NCBI GenBank assembly: GCA_947378845.1
Contig: CANCLQ010000019.1
Location: forward strand, 1-27,293
DNA from: Opitutia bacterium
GTDB lineage: Bacteria > Verrucomicrobiota > Verrucomicrobiia > Opitutales > UBA953
Direction of reading: 5' to 3'
Length of the DNA stretch: 27,293 nt
Shown here: piece by piece, positions 5,890 to 13,291 of the stretch
Position numbering within the stretch: the first letter of the stretch is position 1
Layout of the letters: each line of letters opens with the position of its first letter
Notes under the pieces: generated by a model
Database searches by the model: none
What the model saw: the letters and a program-made list of their open reading frames with translations, nothing else
Told to the model about the DNA's origin: nothing
Translations under genes and position numbers: made by a program

Positions 5890-6546
5890 ATGTCATCTGA
5901 CCTCCCTGAAACCGTACTTTTCGACCTTGATGGGACGTTGGTAGATAACTTCGAGGCCATTCATAAATGCTATAATGACGTTATGACCCTGATGGGCCTG
6001 CCGCCCGTTAGTTACGATAAAATCCTTAAGGCCGTCGGCGGATCGGTGAATGTCACCGTCGTCAAACTAGCTGGTGAGGCTAACGCCCCAACCGCCACTC
6101 GCCTCTTTCGCGAACACTTCCCTTCAGTGATGTACCACGGACTTCGCACCTACCCCGGTTGCGTTGAAATTCTCGAAGCACTCCGCGCCCGCGGCATTCG
6201 CAGCGCCGTTTACACAAATAAAGACGATGCGAATTCGAAGAAAATTATTTCGTACCTAAAGTTAGACCATCTCGTTGACGGCGTATTCGGTACCAACGTT
6301 CACCCTTGGCGCAAACCTCAGCCAGAGTTCACACACTTTGTCACCTCGACCATGCGCACCAACCCAAGCCGTACGGTTATGGTTGGTGATTCGCCATTCG
6401 ATATCCAAACCGCCCGCAATGGGGGACTTTCGGCCATTCACTGCGTTGCCACTGGCAGCCATACAGTCGAAGAACTCGCACCCTATAAGCCCGACACGGT
6501 ACACGTTAGCTTGGGCGAGTTGCAAAAATCGGTTTTCGGTTTCTAA
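5890..6546 (+). CDS. HAD family hydrolase, phosphoglycolate-phosphatase (Gph)-like
   Basis: A 218-residue cytosolic HAD-superfamily phosphatase with an inserted helical cap (about residues 22-90), as in Gph, PGMB and PpaX-like enzymes. Motif I is FDLDGTLVDN, with nucleophile Asp12 and acid/base Asp14. Motif II is the Thr of AVYTNKD (Thr109). The motif III Lys is Lys142 in WRKPQP, and motif IV is MVGDSPFDIQTAR (Asp167 and Asp171). Phosphoglycolate is the likeliest substrate by similarity, but HAD specificity cannot be read from motifs. I chose ATG 5890; an in-frame TTG four codons earlier is less likely. It is transcribed divergently from the membrane protein and is followed after 44 bases by recD2. 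Confidence 0.88.
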   Translation: MSSDLPETVLFDLDGTLVDNFEAIHKCYNDVMTLMGLPPVSYDKILKAVGGSVNVTVVKLAGEANAPTATRLFREHFPSVMYHGLRTYPGCVEILEALRARGIRSAVYTNKDDANSKKIISYLKLDHLVDGVFGTNVHPWRKPQPEFTHFVTSTMRTNPSRTVMVGDSPFDIQTARNGGLSAIHCVATGSHTVEELAPYKPDTVHVSLGELQKSVFGF

Positions 6547-6590
6547 GGTTTTGTTTCGCCCCCGAGCGACGCCAATGATTGCCTCATCCT

Positions 6591-8780
6591 ATGCCGCCAC
6601 CACGTGAAAATTCTCGTGGGCCCGAAATCACCCTTTCGGGCGTGATCGAGCGTATCCTTTGGCTCGATGAGGAAACACATTTCACCATCGCCGAGTTAAG
6701 CCCTGAAGCTGGCGATAAAGTAACCGTGCTCGGCAATATGACCGGCATCCAGTGCGGCGAAACCGTCGACCTTACCGGTCACTGGGAAAGTCACCACCTG
6801 CACGGCGCCCAACTACGCGTGAAAAGTTTTGTTTCACGCCTTCCGTCTTCCGTCCACGGTATTAGAAAATATTTAGGGAGCGGATTAGTAAAAGGTATCG
6901 GTAAAACTTACGCGGATAAAATCGTCGCTAAATTCGGCGTGCGTACCTTCGACATTATTTCCAATCAGTCTGCCCGATTACGCGAAGTAGAAGGCATCGG
7001 CCCCGGCCGAGCCAAATCCATCAAGGCAGCCTGGGAAGAGCAAAAGGCGTTGCGTGAAGTGATGGTCTTTCTGCAAACCTATGGCGTCACCAACGCCCTT
7101 TGTATACGCATCGTTAAAGCCTACGGACAAGACGCTAAAAAAGTTCTCACCACCGAACCGTATCGCGTTTGCCGACAAGTCGATGGCGTAGGATTTAAGA
7201 CTGCAGATAAAATTGCCCGTAATCTCGGTCTGCCAACGGCTGGACCACAACGCGTCGACGCCGGTATACTTCACACCCTCGAAGAACTTGAAGGCGAAGG
7301 ACACAGCGCTTTCCCAGAAGAAGGTCTTTTAGAAAAAGCTACCGCCCTCCTCGAAGTGGATCGTGCCGTCGTACATGATCGCATTAAAGTTTTGATCAAA
7401 GAAAACGCTGTCGGCATTTTACTCACCAACGGCATCACGCTCGTACAATTACGTCCGCAAGAAAACGCTGAACGCTCAATCGCGACGTCAATCAAGCGAA
7501 TCAATAATACACCGAGCGGACTGCCATCCATCATCGCTGATAAAGCCGTGGTGTGGGCTCAAGAGCGAGCTGGCTTCACTTTCTCCGACGCACAGTCAGC
7601 CGCCGTCGTCAGTGCTCTCCAAAATAAAGTCGCCATCCTCACTGGAGGTCCTGGCACAGGTAAAACGACCATCCTCAAAGCGCTCTGTGATATTTTAGTA
7701 GCGAAGAAGGTACGCGTCCTACTTGGCGCTCCAACGGGTCGCGCCGCAAAACGCATGCAAGAAGCCACGCGCGTTCCTGCTGCGACAATTCACCGCCTTC
7801 TCAAATTTGATCCTGCTGCTGGTGGTTTTACCGCTAACGCCGAAAGCCCACTGAGTGCTGACTTCGTTGTCATCGATGAGTCCAGTATGCTCGATACAAA
7901 ATTGGCAGCTGCATTGCTAAGAGCCGTGCCAGCAACAGCGCATTTATTATTAGTCGGTGACGTTAATCAGCTGCCGTCTGTAGGCGCGGGAAATGTGCTG
8001 TCCGATCTCATTCAATCGCAAGTGTGTAGTGTGACCCGACTCGATACTGTCTTCCGTCAAGGTGCTCGCTCGGGAATCGTCACTGTAGCTCACGGAATTC
8101 TGCACGGAGAAACGCAGCCACCTGCTCCCGAGGTCAACCCCACTAAACTGGATTTCACTCAAGACATTCACTTTGTTCGCGTCGATGAACCCGAAGCATG
8201 CGTGCAAATGGTGACTCGCCTTTGCTGCGAGATTTTACCTCGCGCACTGCGACTCGACCCTCTGCGCGATATTCAAGTGCTAGCTCCGATGCATAAAGGC
8301 ACGGGCGGCATTCAGGCCTTCAATCAGGCACTGCAGGACAAACTACGCGGCGCGAACAGTCGTAGCAGTCGTATTACACCTGGGGACAAAGTCATCCAGA
8401 CGCGTAACAACTACGATAAACTAATTTTTAACGGCGATTTCGGTGTTGTGCTCGAAGCTAATCCAGAAAGCGGCGACCTGCTCATCGATTTCGATGGCAC
8501 ACGTGTTGAATTCGAGCGCAGCGAGCAGACTGACCTACAGTTAGCTTACGCGGTGAGCATTCATAAATCTCAAGGATCAGAATTTCCCGCTGTGATTGTG
8601 CCGCTACTCCGCCAACACAGCATCATGCTCGCACGTAATCTTATCTACACCGCCATCACACGCGGCCGCAAACAAGTCATTCTCGTCGGCGACCCATCGG
8701 CTTATGCAATGGCCGTGCGTAATGCCTCCGACTCCGGAAGAATCACAGGCCTACTCCCTCGTCTACGCGAAGAGGCTTAA
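6591..8780 (+). CDS. recD2: ATP-dependent RecD-like DNA helicase (RecD2)
   Basis: A 729-residue superfamily 1B 5'-3' DNA helicase of the RecD2 type, which acts outside RecBCD in DNA repair and fork maintenance. The N-terminal region contains an OB-like segment and tandem helix-hairpin-helix motifs at about residues 100 (GIGKTYADKI), 133 (VEGIGPGRAKSI) and 199 (VDGVGFKTADKI), which distinguish RecD2 from RecD. The helicase core follows: Walker A TGGPGTGKTT at about 350-359, Walker B FVVIDESSMLD near 425, motif III LLLVGDVNQLPSVGAG, an SH3-like insertion, and motifs V/VI SIHKSQGSEF and YTAITRGRKQVILVGD near the C-terminus. I chose ATG 6591 over the in-frame TTG at 6579. The stop shares the bases TTAA with the stop of the converging U32 gene. 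Confidence 0.95.
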   Translation: MPPPRENSRGPEITLSGVIERILWLDEETHFTIAELSPEAGDKVTVLGNMTGIQCGETVDLTGHWESHHLHGAQLRVKSFVSRLPSSVHGIRKYLGSGLVKGIGKTYADKIVAKFGVRTFDIISNQSARLREVEGIGPGRAKSIKAAWEEQKALREVMVFLQTYGVTNALCIRIVKAYGQDAKKVLTTEPYRVCRQVDGVGFKTADKIARNLGLPTAGPQRVDAGILHTLEELEGEGHSAFPEEGLLEKATALLEVDRAVVHDRIKVLIKENAVGILLTNGITLVQLRPQENAERSIATSIKRINNTPSGLPSIIADKAVVWAQERAGFTFSDAQSAAVVSALQNKVAILTGGPGTGKTTILKALCDILVAKKVRVLLGAPTGRAAKRMQEATRVPAATIHRLLKFDPAAGGFTANAESPLSADFVVIDESSMLDTKLAAALLRAVPATAHLLLVGDVNQLPSVGAGNVLSDLIQSQVCSVTRLDTVFRQGARSGIVTVAHGILHGETQPPAPEVNPTKLDFTQDIHFVRVDEPEACVQMVTRLCCEILPRALRLDPLRDIQVLAPMHKGTGGIQAFNQALQDKLRGANSRSSRITPGDKVIQTRNNYDKLIFNGDFGVVLEANPESGDLLIDFDGTRVEFERSEQTDLQLAYAVSIHKSQGSEFPAVIVPLLRQHSIMLARNLIYTAITRGRKQVILVGDPSAYAMAVRNASDSGRITGLLPRLREEA

Positions 8781-11293
8781 AGACGAACACGCAGCGTGCC
8801 ACGGGTCACGCCGAGCTGATTTAAGACCTTCAGATCATTCCAGAGCTCGGTGCCAGTGATTTCACCATCAAGCAAGGCCTGGTAACGCTCCAAGGTGCGC
8901 TTCACCATGGCGGCGTCTTCGTCGACAAATTCAATGCGGAAGCGACGTACCCCGAGGGCCATTAATTCGGTCGCATATTCTGCACCCGTTTGTGCACGAG
9001 AATTATATAACGTGTTCCGACAACCTGCATCGGCTTTTAAAATATGCTCCGCACCCACGCGGTCGCGTAATTTCACACGATGCTTTTCGCAGGGCCGTCC
9101 GCAATCGTGGTAATCTTTACCCTTCGACATGAACGTACAGAAAACACAGTGCTCCATATGGAACATGGGCATGTGTTGATGGAGTGTAACTTCAAACCAC
9201 TCAGGTGGGGCCGACTTCATTAAAGCCGCCAACTGACTAGAGTCTAAATCATACGAAGCCGTCACACCTTCTAGTCCGTGCTGTTTCATTAACCATTCAG
9301 CAGTTAATCCGTTAGCGACATTCAAAGAAAAATCTCCGCGGCGACGCTCACCCGCAAAGGCACGCAAGTTATCGTGATTGCGCACCAAATACCCGTCGGC
9401 CTTGCACGATAAAACAATCTCGGTCACGCGATCCTCGCCTTGCTTATGAATCCGCGGACCCATTGCCCAGAATTCAAGTTTGCGTCCAACTTTTTGCTCA
9501 TGCTCGCGAACTTTTTCTACCGCTGCACGAAAACGTTTCGGATCTTCAAACTCTGCATAAATCACTCGCGCGCCCCACTCGAGCGCGGGCTCAAGCTGCT
9601 CTGGCTCGCGAATCACGGTAACGATTTCGGCCTTAGCTAATTTCGCGGCCGGCTCGGAGGGAACCTTCCATGCGTCCTCCGTAAAGTTTTCTAATTTCCA
9701 ACGCGGAGTCTGCTGACGTAACTCAGTCAAGCGATCAGACAAATCGCGACGGATGCGATTCAACTCGCTCATCGGAACAATCAGCGGTCCGTCTAAATCT
9801 GCATGCACTTCTCCTAATTCATAAGAAGTGTCACCCAGTCGACCAAGCTGATCGCGTAAGGATTGAACGTCCATCGGACGTTTTTCTGCGACCGCACAAG
9901 GCATCGTCGAATCCGCCGAAACTACGTGGCCCTCGCCGTCATTAAATTCCACGCGTAGCGGTTGTCCCGCACGTCCAATAATTTTAGCAGAAATTGGGCG
10001 ACGGAAATTCGGACGCTCACGGTCCCAGGAATCATGTAACGTTTTATCGAGCTGCGGATCCTTTGTCTTCCAAAGCAAGGCTCCAGGCTGCACTTGCGAC
10101 CAATCCACATCCTCGCGACCAAAGCGTACAAAAGTTAATCCGCCACGTGCGGGCTCTAAGCCGTGCACAAAGCCACCCTGCTCGCGTTCGGCAGGCTTTC
10201 CTTGGTCAAACACGACGCCATCACCAGGCTTTAGCGGACCTTCCAACTGCATCGTCACGCCATTACTCGCGACATCGATTACCTTACCCATCAGAGCCCC
10301 ACGCTTTTTACCAAAGCGGGCATGCACGAGTTTCTGATTATCTAAACCGCGCAACCAACCAGTATACAGACCGCGCGAGAATGTCATCTGCATCGCATAA
10401 TCTTCTTCGCTGCGTACCTGATGAGCAGCGGCATCAGCATTCGCACCCTTTTGCAAAGCATTCCATGCCGCATCCACAGCGCGTCGATAGGCACGCGTGA
10501 TTGCCGCCACGTATTCGGGCGATTTCAAACGACCTTCGATCTTCAAAGATTTCACGCCTGCACGAATTAAATCTGGGACCACATCGATACCTGCCAAATC
10601 CTGCGGTGAAAGTAAGTATGCACGATCGCCTAAATCCATTGGCTTACCATCGACCATTAATTCGTACGGTAAGCGACAGGCCTGTGCGCACTCGCCGCGA
10701 TTTGCCGAACGACCGCCGAGCGATTCACTCGTGAGACATTGACCTGAATACGCCACGCACAAAGCGCCATGAACAAAAACTTCTAAATCAAGTAATTGAT
10801 TTTTCTGACCCTGCTCAATTTGCAGTTTTTGAATTTCAGGAATGGAAACTTCGCGACCAAGGACAGCGAGCGAAGCCCCAAGTTCGCGTGCGTAATCAAC
10901 CCCAGCGGCACTCGTGACCGTCATCTGGGTTGACGCGTGTATTGGAAAGTCGGGCGAGATCCTTCGAATCATGCGACAGATGCCAGCATCTTGAACAATG
11001 GCTGCATCGACGCCCGAGGCGATAATCGTGCGCAACACGCGAGAGGCTTCCGCTAATTCTTCAGGAAAGATGAGTGTGTTAAATGTGACGTAACCTTTGA
11101 CGCCGCGACCATGCAGGTAAGCCATCAAACTCGGGAGATCAGCTTCTTCGAAATTATGGGCACGAACCCGTGCATTAAATCGGCCCACCCCGAAGAATAT
11201 GGCGTCGGCACCATTCTCGACTGCCGCTTTCGCACAATCCCACTCCCCTGCAGGTGCTAAAACCTCGGGCTTTCTGAGTGGCGTGACTGGCAT
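8777..11293 (-). CDS. U32 family peptidase / rRNA or tRNA hydroxylation factor (RlhA/TrhP-like), long form
   Basis: An 838-residue member of the U32 'collagenase-like' family. Relatives RlhA (YdcP) and TrhP are needed for hydroxylation of 23S rRNA C2501 and tRNA uridine-34, and protease activity is doubtful for most members. The N-terminal TIM-barrel-like domain begins PEVLAPAGEWDCAKAAV. The U32 signature with four cysteines (Cys179, 186, 202, 206; core ESLGGRSANRGECAQACRLP) is intact and probably holds an Fe-S cluster. A middle DUF3656-like region follows. From about residue 705 a second cysteine-rich block appears (HMEHCVFCTF, then DCGRPCEKH and a later Cys), like the C-terminal part of shorter U32 proteins. 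I chose the ATG at 11293 because homology starts there and GGAGG precedes it; the frame stays open to 11485 but would run into the divergent dUTPase gene. Confidence 0.88.
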   Translation of the reverse strand: MPVTPLRKPEVLAPAGEWDCAKAAVENGADAIFFGVGRFNARVRAHNFEEADLPSLMAYLHGRGVKGYVTFNTLIFPEELAEASRVLRTIIASGVDAAIVQDAGICRMIRRISPDFPIHASTQMTVTSAAGVDYARELGASLAVLGREVSIPEIQKLQIEQGQKNQLLDLEVFVHGALCVAYSGQCLTSESLGGRSANRGECAQACRLPYELMVDGKPMDLGDRAYLLSPQDLAGIDVVPDLIRAGVKSLKIEGRLKSPEYVAAITRAYRRAVDAAWNALQKGANADAAAHQVRSEEDYAMQMTFSRGLYTGWLRGLDNQKLVHARFGKKRGALMGKVIDVASNGVTMQLEGPLKPGDGVVFDQGKPAEREQGGFVHGLEPARGGLTFVRFGREDVDWSQVQPGALLWKTKDPQLDKTLHDSWDRERPNFRRPISAKIIGRAGQPLRVEFNDGEGHVVSADSTMPCAVAEKRPMDVQSLRDQLGRLGDTSYELGEVHADLDGPLIVPMSELNRIRRDLSDRLTELRQQTPRWKLENFTEDAWKVPSEPAAKLAKAEIVTVIREPEQLEPALEWGARVIYAEFEDPKRFRAAVEKVREHEQKVGRKLEFWAMGPRIHKQGEDRVTEIVLSCKADGYLVRNHDNLRAFAGERRRGDFSLNVANGLTAEWLMKQHGLEGVTASYDLDSSQLAALMKSAPPEWFEVTLHQHMPMFHMEHCVFCTFMSKGKDYHDCGRPCEKHRVKLRDRVGAEHILKADAGCRNTLYNSRAQTGAEYATELMALGVRRFRIEFVDEDAAMVKRTLERYQALLDGEITGTELWNDLKVLNQLGVTRGTLRVRL

Positions 11294-11375
11294 GGCATCG
11301 GGCACCCCTCCAGCAAGGCAGACTCCAGCCAGCATGCAAAGAGGAATAGTCGGCAAACTCGGCTGCTTCCAGGAT

Positions 11376-11392
11376 TGCCCCGCAAGGGGGAG
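11376..11392. promoter_or_regulatory. GC hairpin in the U32/dUTPase divergent region, overlapping the dUTPase Shine-Dalgarno
   Basis: On the plus strand CCCC-GCAA-GGGG (11378-11389) forms a 4-bp all-GC stem with a GNRA-type GCAA loop. Its right arm is part of AAGGGGGAG, the only Shine-Dalgarno-like sequence for the dUTPase gene. On the minus strand it reads CCCC-TTGC-GGGG, about 85 bases upstream of the U32 start. The intergenic stretch (11294-11408) shows nothing else I can name. Confidence 0.4.
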
Positions 11393-11408
11393 ACCATTTG
11401 ATGTGCCC

Positions 11409-11783
11409 ATGGCCGACAAATTCGAAGAAATCTTTAAAATGCAGTCCGACCTCAACAAGCGGATTGGCGTCATCACCGAAGGCATGTCCGAAGAGGAAAA
11501 AATTAAGTGGACGCTTAATTACCTCCGCGCAATGCAACAGGAAATGGCCGAGCTCACAGACTCCGTACCATGGAAATGGTGGGCAAAGTACCAAAAGTTC
11601 GACGAGCAAAACGCCCGCGTCGAAGTCATCGATCTCTTTCACTTCTTAATTTCGATTGCACAAGTTCTCGGGATGTCGGCCGAAGATGTATACCAAGCGT
11701 ACTTGAAAAAGAATGCCGTGAATCATCAGCGCCAAGACTCAGGCTACGTTAAGAAAGACGAGAACGACTCACGTCACATTTAA
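11409..11783 (+). CDS. Dimeric dUTPase-like / all-alpha NTP pyrophosphatase (dUTPase_2 family)
   Basis: A 124-residue all-helical protein of the dimeric dUTPase/MazG superfamily, which cleaves dUTP (or related NTPs) to the monophosphate and pyrophosphate and so keeps uracil out of DNA. Metal-binding acids are placed as in the family: EMAELTDSVPWKWW (Glu45, Glu48) and then VEVIDLFHFL (Glu72, Asp75), an ExxE...ExxD arrangement. The W-K-W-W and D-x-x-H-F pieces are typical of the dimeric dUTPase branch rather than of general MazG. It is shorter than trypanosomal or Campylobacter dUTPases, so substrate should be called 'likely'. Start choice: ATG 11409 is used, but GTG 11403 (two codons earlier) sits at better spacing (about 10 bases) from AAGGGGGAG. 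The pseudopilin gene follows after 15 bases. Confidence 0.8.
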   Translation: MADKFEEIFKMQSDLNKRIGVITEGMSEEEKIKWTLNYLRAMQQEMAELTDSVPWKWWAKYQKFDEQNARVEVIDLFHFLISIAQVLGMSAEDVYQAYLKKNAVNHQRQDSGYVKKDENDSRHI

Positions 11784-11798
11784 TTTCCGCAAACCCCC

Positions 11799-12602
11799 AT
11801 GCGCACCCACCTGGTTAAGGCCCGCCGCGGCTTCACTTTAATCGAGCTTTTACTGGTGATTACAGTGATAGCGATCCTGAGTTCGCTGTCGTTTGGACTC
11901 TTTAAAGCCGCGCGCAACGGCAACAATAAGTCAAAAGCCCTCGGAGAAATCCAAGCGCTCTCCATGGCCTGCGAGAATTATAAAAAACTCTACGGCGACT
12001 ATCCATGTGGACGAAATGCAGGCTCCTCCGAAAACGATACGAACTTTTGTAATGATTTATTCGACCAACTCATGGGCCGTAAAGTTCTGTACTCAGGAAC
12101 TCTAAATAACTTAGGAGAAAAATCAGTCGAGTTAGTTACATTCAAATACACAAAGTTGCCTGGCGGAACGTCACGCACCATTAAACCGCTACTCAGTGCA
12201 GGAATTGTGGCTTCGAATAATGATAAAGACTTAGGGCTCACAGATACACCTACCGCAACTGCGGCGACCTTCTTCCAAGATCCGTGGGGCAACCCTTATG
12301 GCTATCGCTACCGCGTCCTACCATCAGCTGGTACAGCCATTCAAAGCGCTACAACTGGTGCCTTTGCATCCGGTTACAAAGACTGGAAAGCCCCTGGCTT
12401 CCTTATCGTTTCGTGCGGCACCAAATACGCCGAGCCAGCTACTCCAGAGACTCCGCCTGCCTCCAATGAATACTGGGACCCATCAGCGAGTGGCAGCAAT
12501 GGTGCCATGACAAAGAGTGGATTAGTTCCCACGACCTATAGCGACGAGACCAATGAGCTAGGTCCGTTCCGCGCAGACAACGTCGTCAACTGGGGCAACT
12601 AA
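11799..12602 (+). CDS. Type II secretion/type IV pilus-like pseudopilin (GspG-like)
   Basis: A 267-residue prepilin-like protein. The class III signal is clear: basic leader MRTHLVKARRG, cleavage before the F of GFTLIELLLVI, and Glu at +5, followed by the long hydrophobic helix. The rest has GspG-like pieces: a L-Y-G-D-Y-P motif after the helix and DPWGNPYGYRY near residue 165, the segment around the GspG calcium-binding/strand region. It would be processed by a prepilin peptidase and assembled into a pseudopilus in the inner membrane and periplasm. No other secretion-system genes are near, so it is an orphan in this window. Such scattered single pseudopilins are frequent in Verrucomicrobiota and Planctomycetota. 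Its TAA overlaps the TAG of the converging PAP2 gene by three of four shared bases (12599-12602). Confidence 0.88.
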   Translation: MRTHLVKARRGFTLIELLLVITVIAILSSLSFGLFKAARNGNNKSKALGEIQALSMACENYKKLYGDYPCGRNAGSSENDTNFCNDLFDQLMGRKVLYSGTLNNLGEKSVELVTFKYTKLPGGTSRTIKPLLSAGIVASNNDKDLGLTDTPTATAATFFQDPWGNPYGYRYRVLPSAGTAIQSATTGAFASGYKDWKAPGFLIVSCGTKYAEPATPETPPASNEYWDPSASGSNGAMTKSGLVPTTYSDETNELGPFRADNVVNWGN

Positions 12603-13291
12603 GCAGTCCGTGTAGGCTCAATCAAACGAGCCAACAGAGCTGAGATTAACCACGCGATTAAAGCAGTGGTAAGGGTGTGCGACAGGAAATGCTCACCGCG
12701 CGCAATTTGATAAAACCCCATGAGACCGCCGAAGAATAAGCCGATCGCTAATCCTACACGACGATAGGAGCGGTCCGCCCACGCCCAAAAAAGTGAAATT
12801 AATGCAAAGCCGCCACTCGCATGTCCGGCTGGGAATGCATGGCATGGATACCCTGCTGGCTTAGCCTGAAACAGCAGCAAGTGATCGTAAGCACCCCCGT
12901 ACATTTTTAATTCCAGCGGCGTAGCCATGTAGCTAATCGCACGCAACTGCGTTGAGATAATCGGCACCAAGGCCATACAGGCCAAAACGTAAAGCGCACA
13001 GCGACGATTCATCCACGAAGGTGAAAACTCCGGCATCACCGCGATAAATATTAGGTAGACGGCAAAAATAATAATCAGGGTCTTAGGCCCTTTGTACGCC
13101 AATAAATCTCCCAAGAATGTATCATGAGGGATCATCCAGGCCTGGCCCTTCCAAAAGAAAGACTGGAACCATAAATCTAATCGCTCACCGCCAGTGAATG
13201 AAAAACCAAAGTATACAACTACACCAACGAGTAGAAATAAGGGCCAAAGAATGGCCGATGATTTATCGTGCTGGGTTGGTGAGTCCGCCAT
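12599..13291 (-). CDS. PAP2 superfamily membrane phosphatase
   Basis: A 230-residue polytopic membrane protein with about five or six hydrophobic helices. Two of the three PAP2 catalytic motifs are visible: C2 as FPAGHASGG (His157; most members have PSGH) and C3 as RGEHFLSHTL (Arg198, His205). The C1 motif K-x6-R-P is not obvious; a degenerate counterpart may be the TQLRAISYMATP region. The layout resembles LpxE/LpxT- or lipid-phosphate-phosphatase-like proteins that act on lipid A, undecaprenyl pyrophosphate or phosphatidylglycerol phosphate at the outer face of the inner membrane. Its ATG (13291) lies inside the 3' end of the LtaS-like gene (29-base overlap), so the two are almost certainly co-translated and may act on one lipid pathway. 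Confidence 0.85.
   Translation of the reverse strand: MADSPTQHDKSSAILWPLFLLVGVVVYFGFSFTGGERLDLWFQSFFWKGQAWMIPHDTFLGDLLAYKGPKTLIIIFAVYLIFIAVMPEFSPSWMNRRCALYVLACMALVPIISTQLRAISYMATPLELKMYGGAYDHLLLFQAKPAGYPCHAFPAGHASGGFALISLFWAWADRSYRRVGLAIGLFFGGLMGFYQIARGEHFLSHTLTTALIAWLISALLARLIEPTRTA

Noticed and set aside
6547..6590. A TCGC...GCGA mini-hairpin between the HAD and recD2 genes
   Set aside because: Only four base pairs and no U-run; not distinguishable from chance.
9994..10500. A 168-codon open frame on the plus strand opposite the U32 gene
   Set aside because: Its translation is low in hydrophobic pattern and rich in His, Arg and Ser, as expected from an antisense shadow. The minus-strand frame is a clear U32 protein.
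11294..11485. A 64-residue N-terminal extension of the U32 protein
   Set aside because: It would read across the leader and start of the divergent dUTPase gene, and homology begins only at 11293.
11175..11642. A 155-codon minus-strand frame opposite the dUTPase gene
   Set aside because: It overlaps both the U32 start and the well-supported dUTPase coding sequence and resembles no family.
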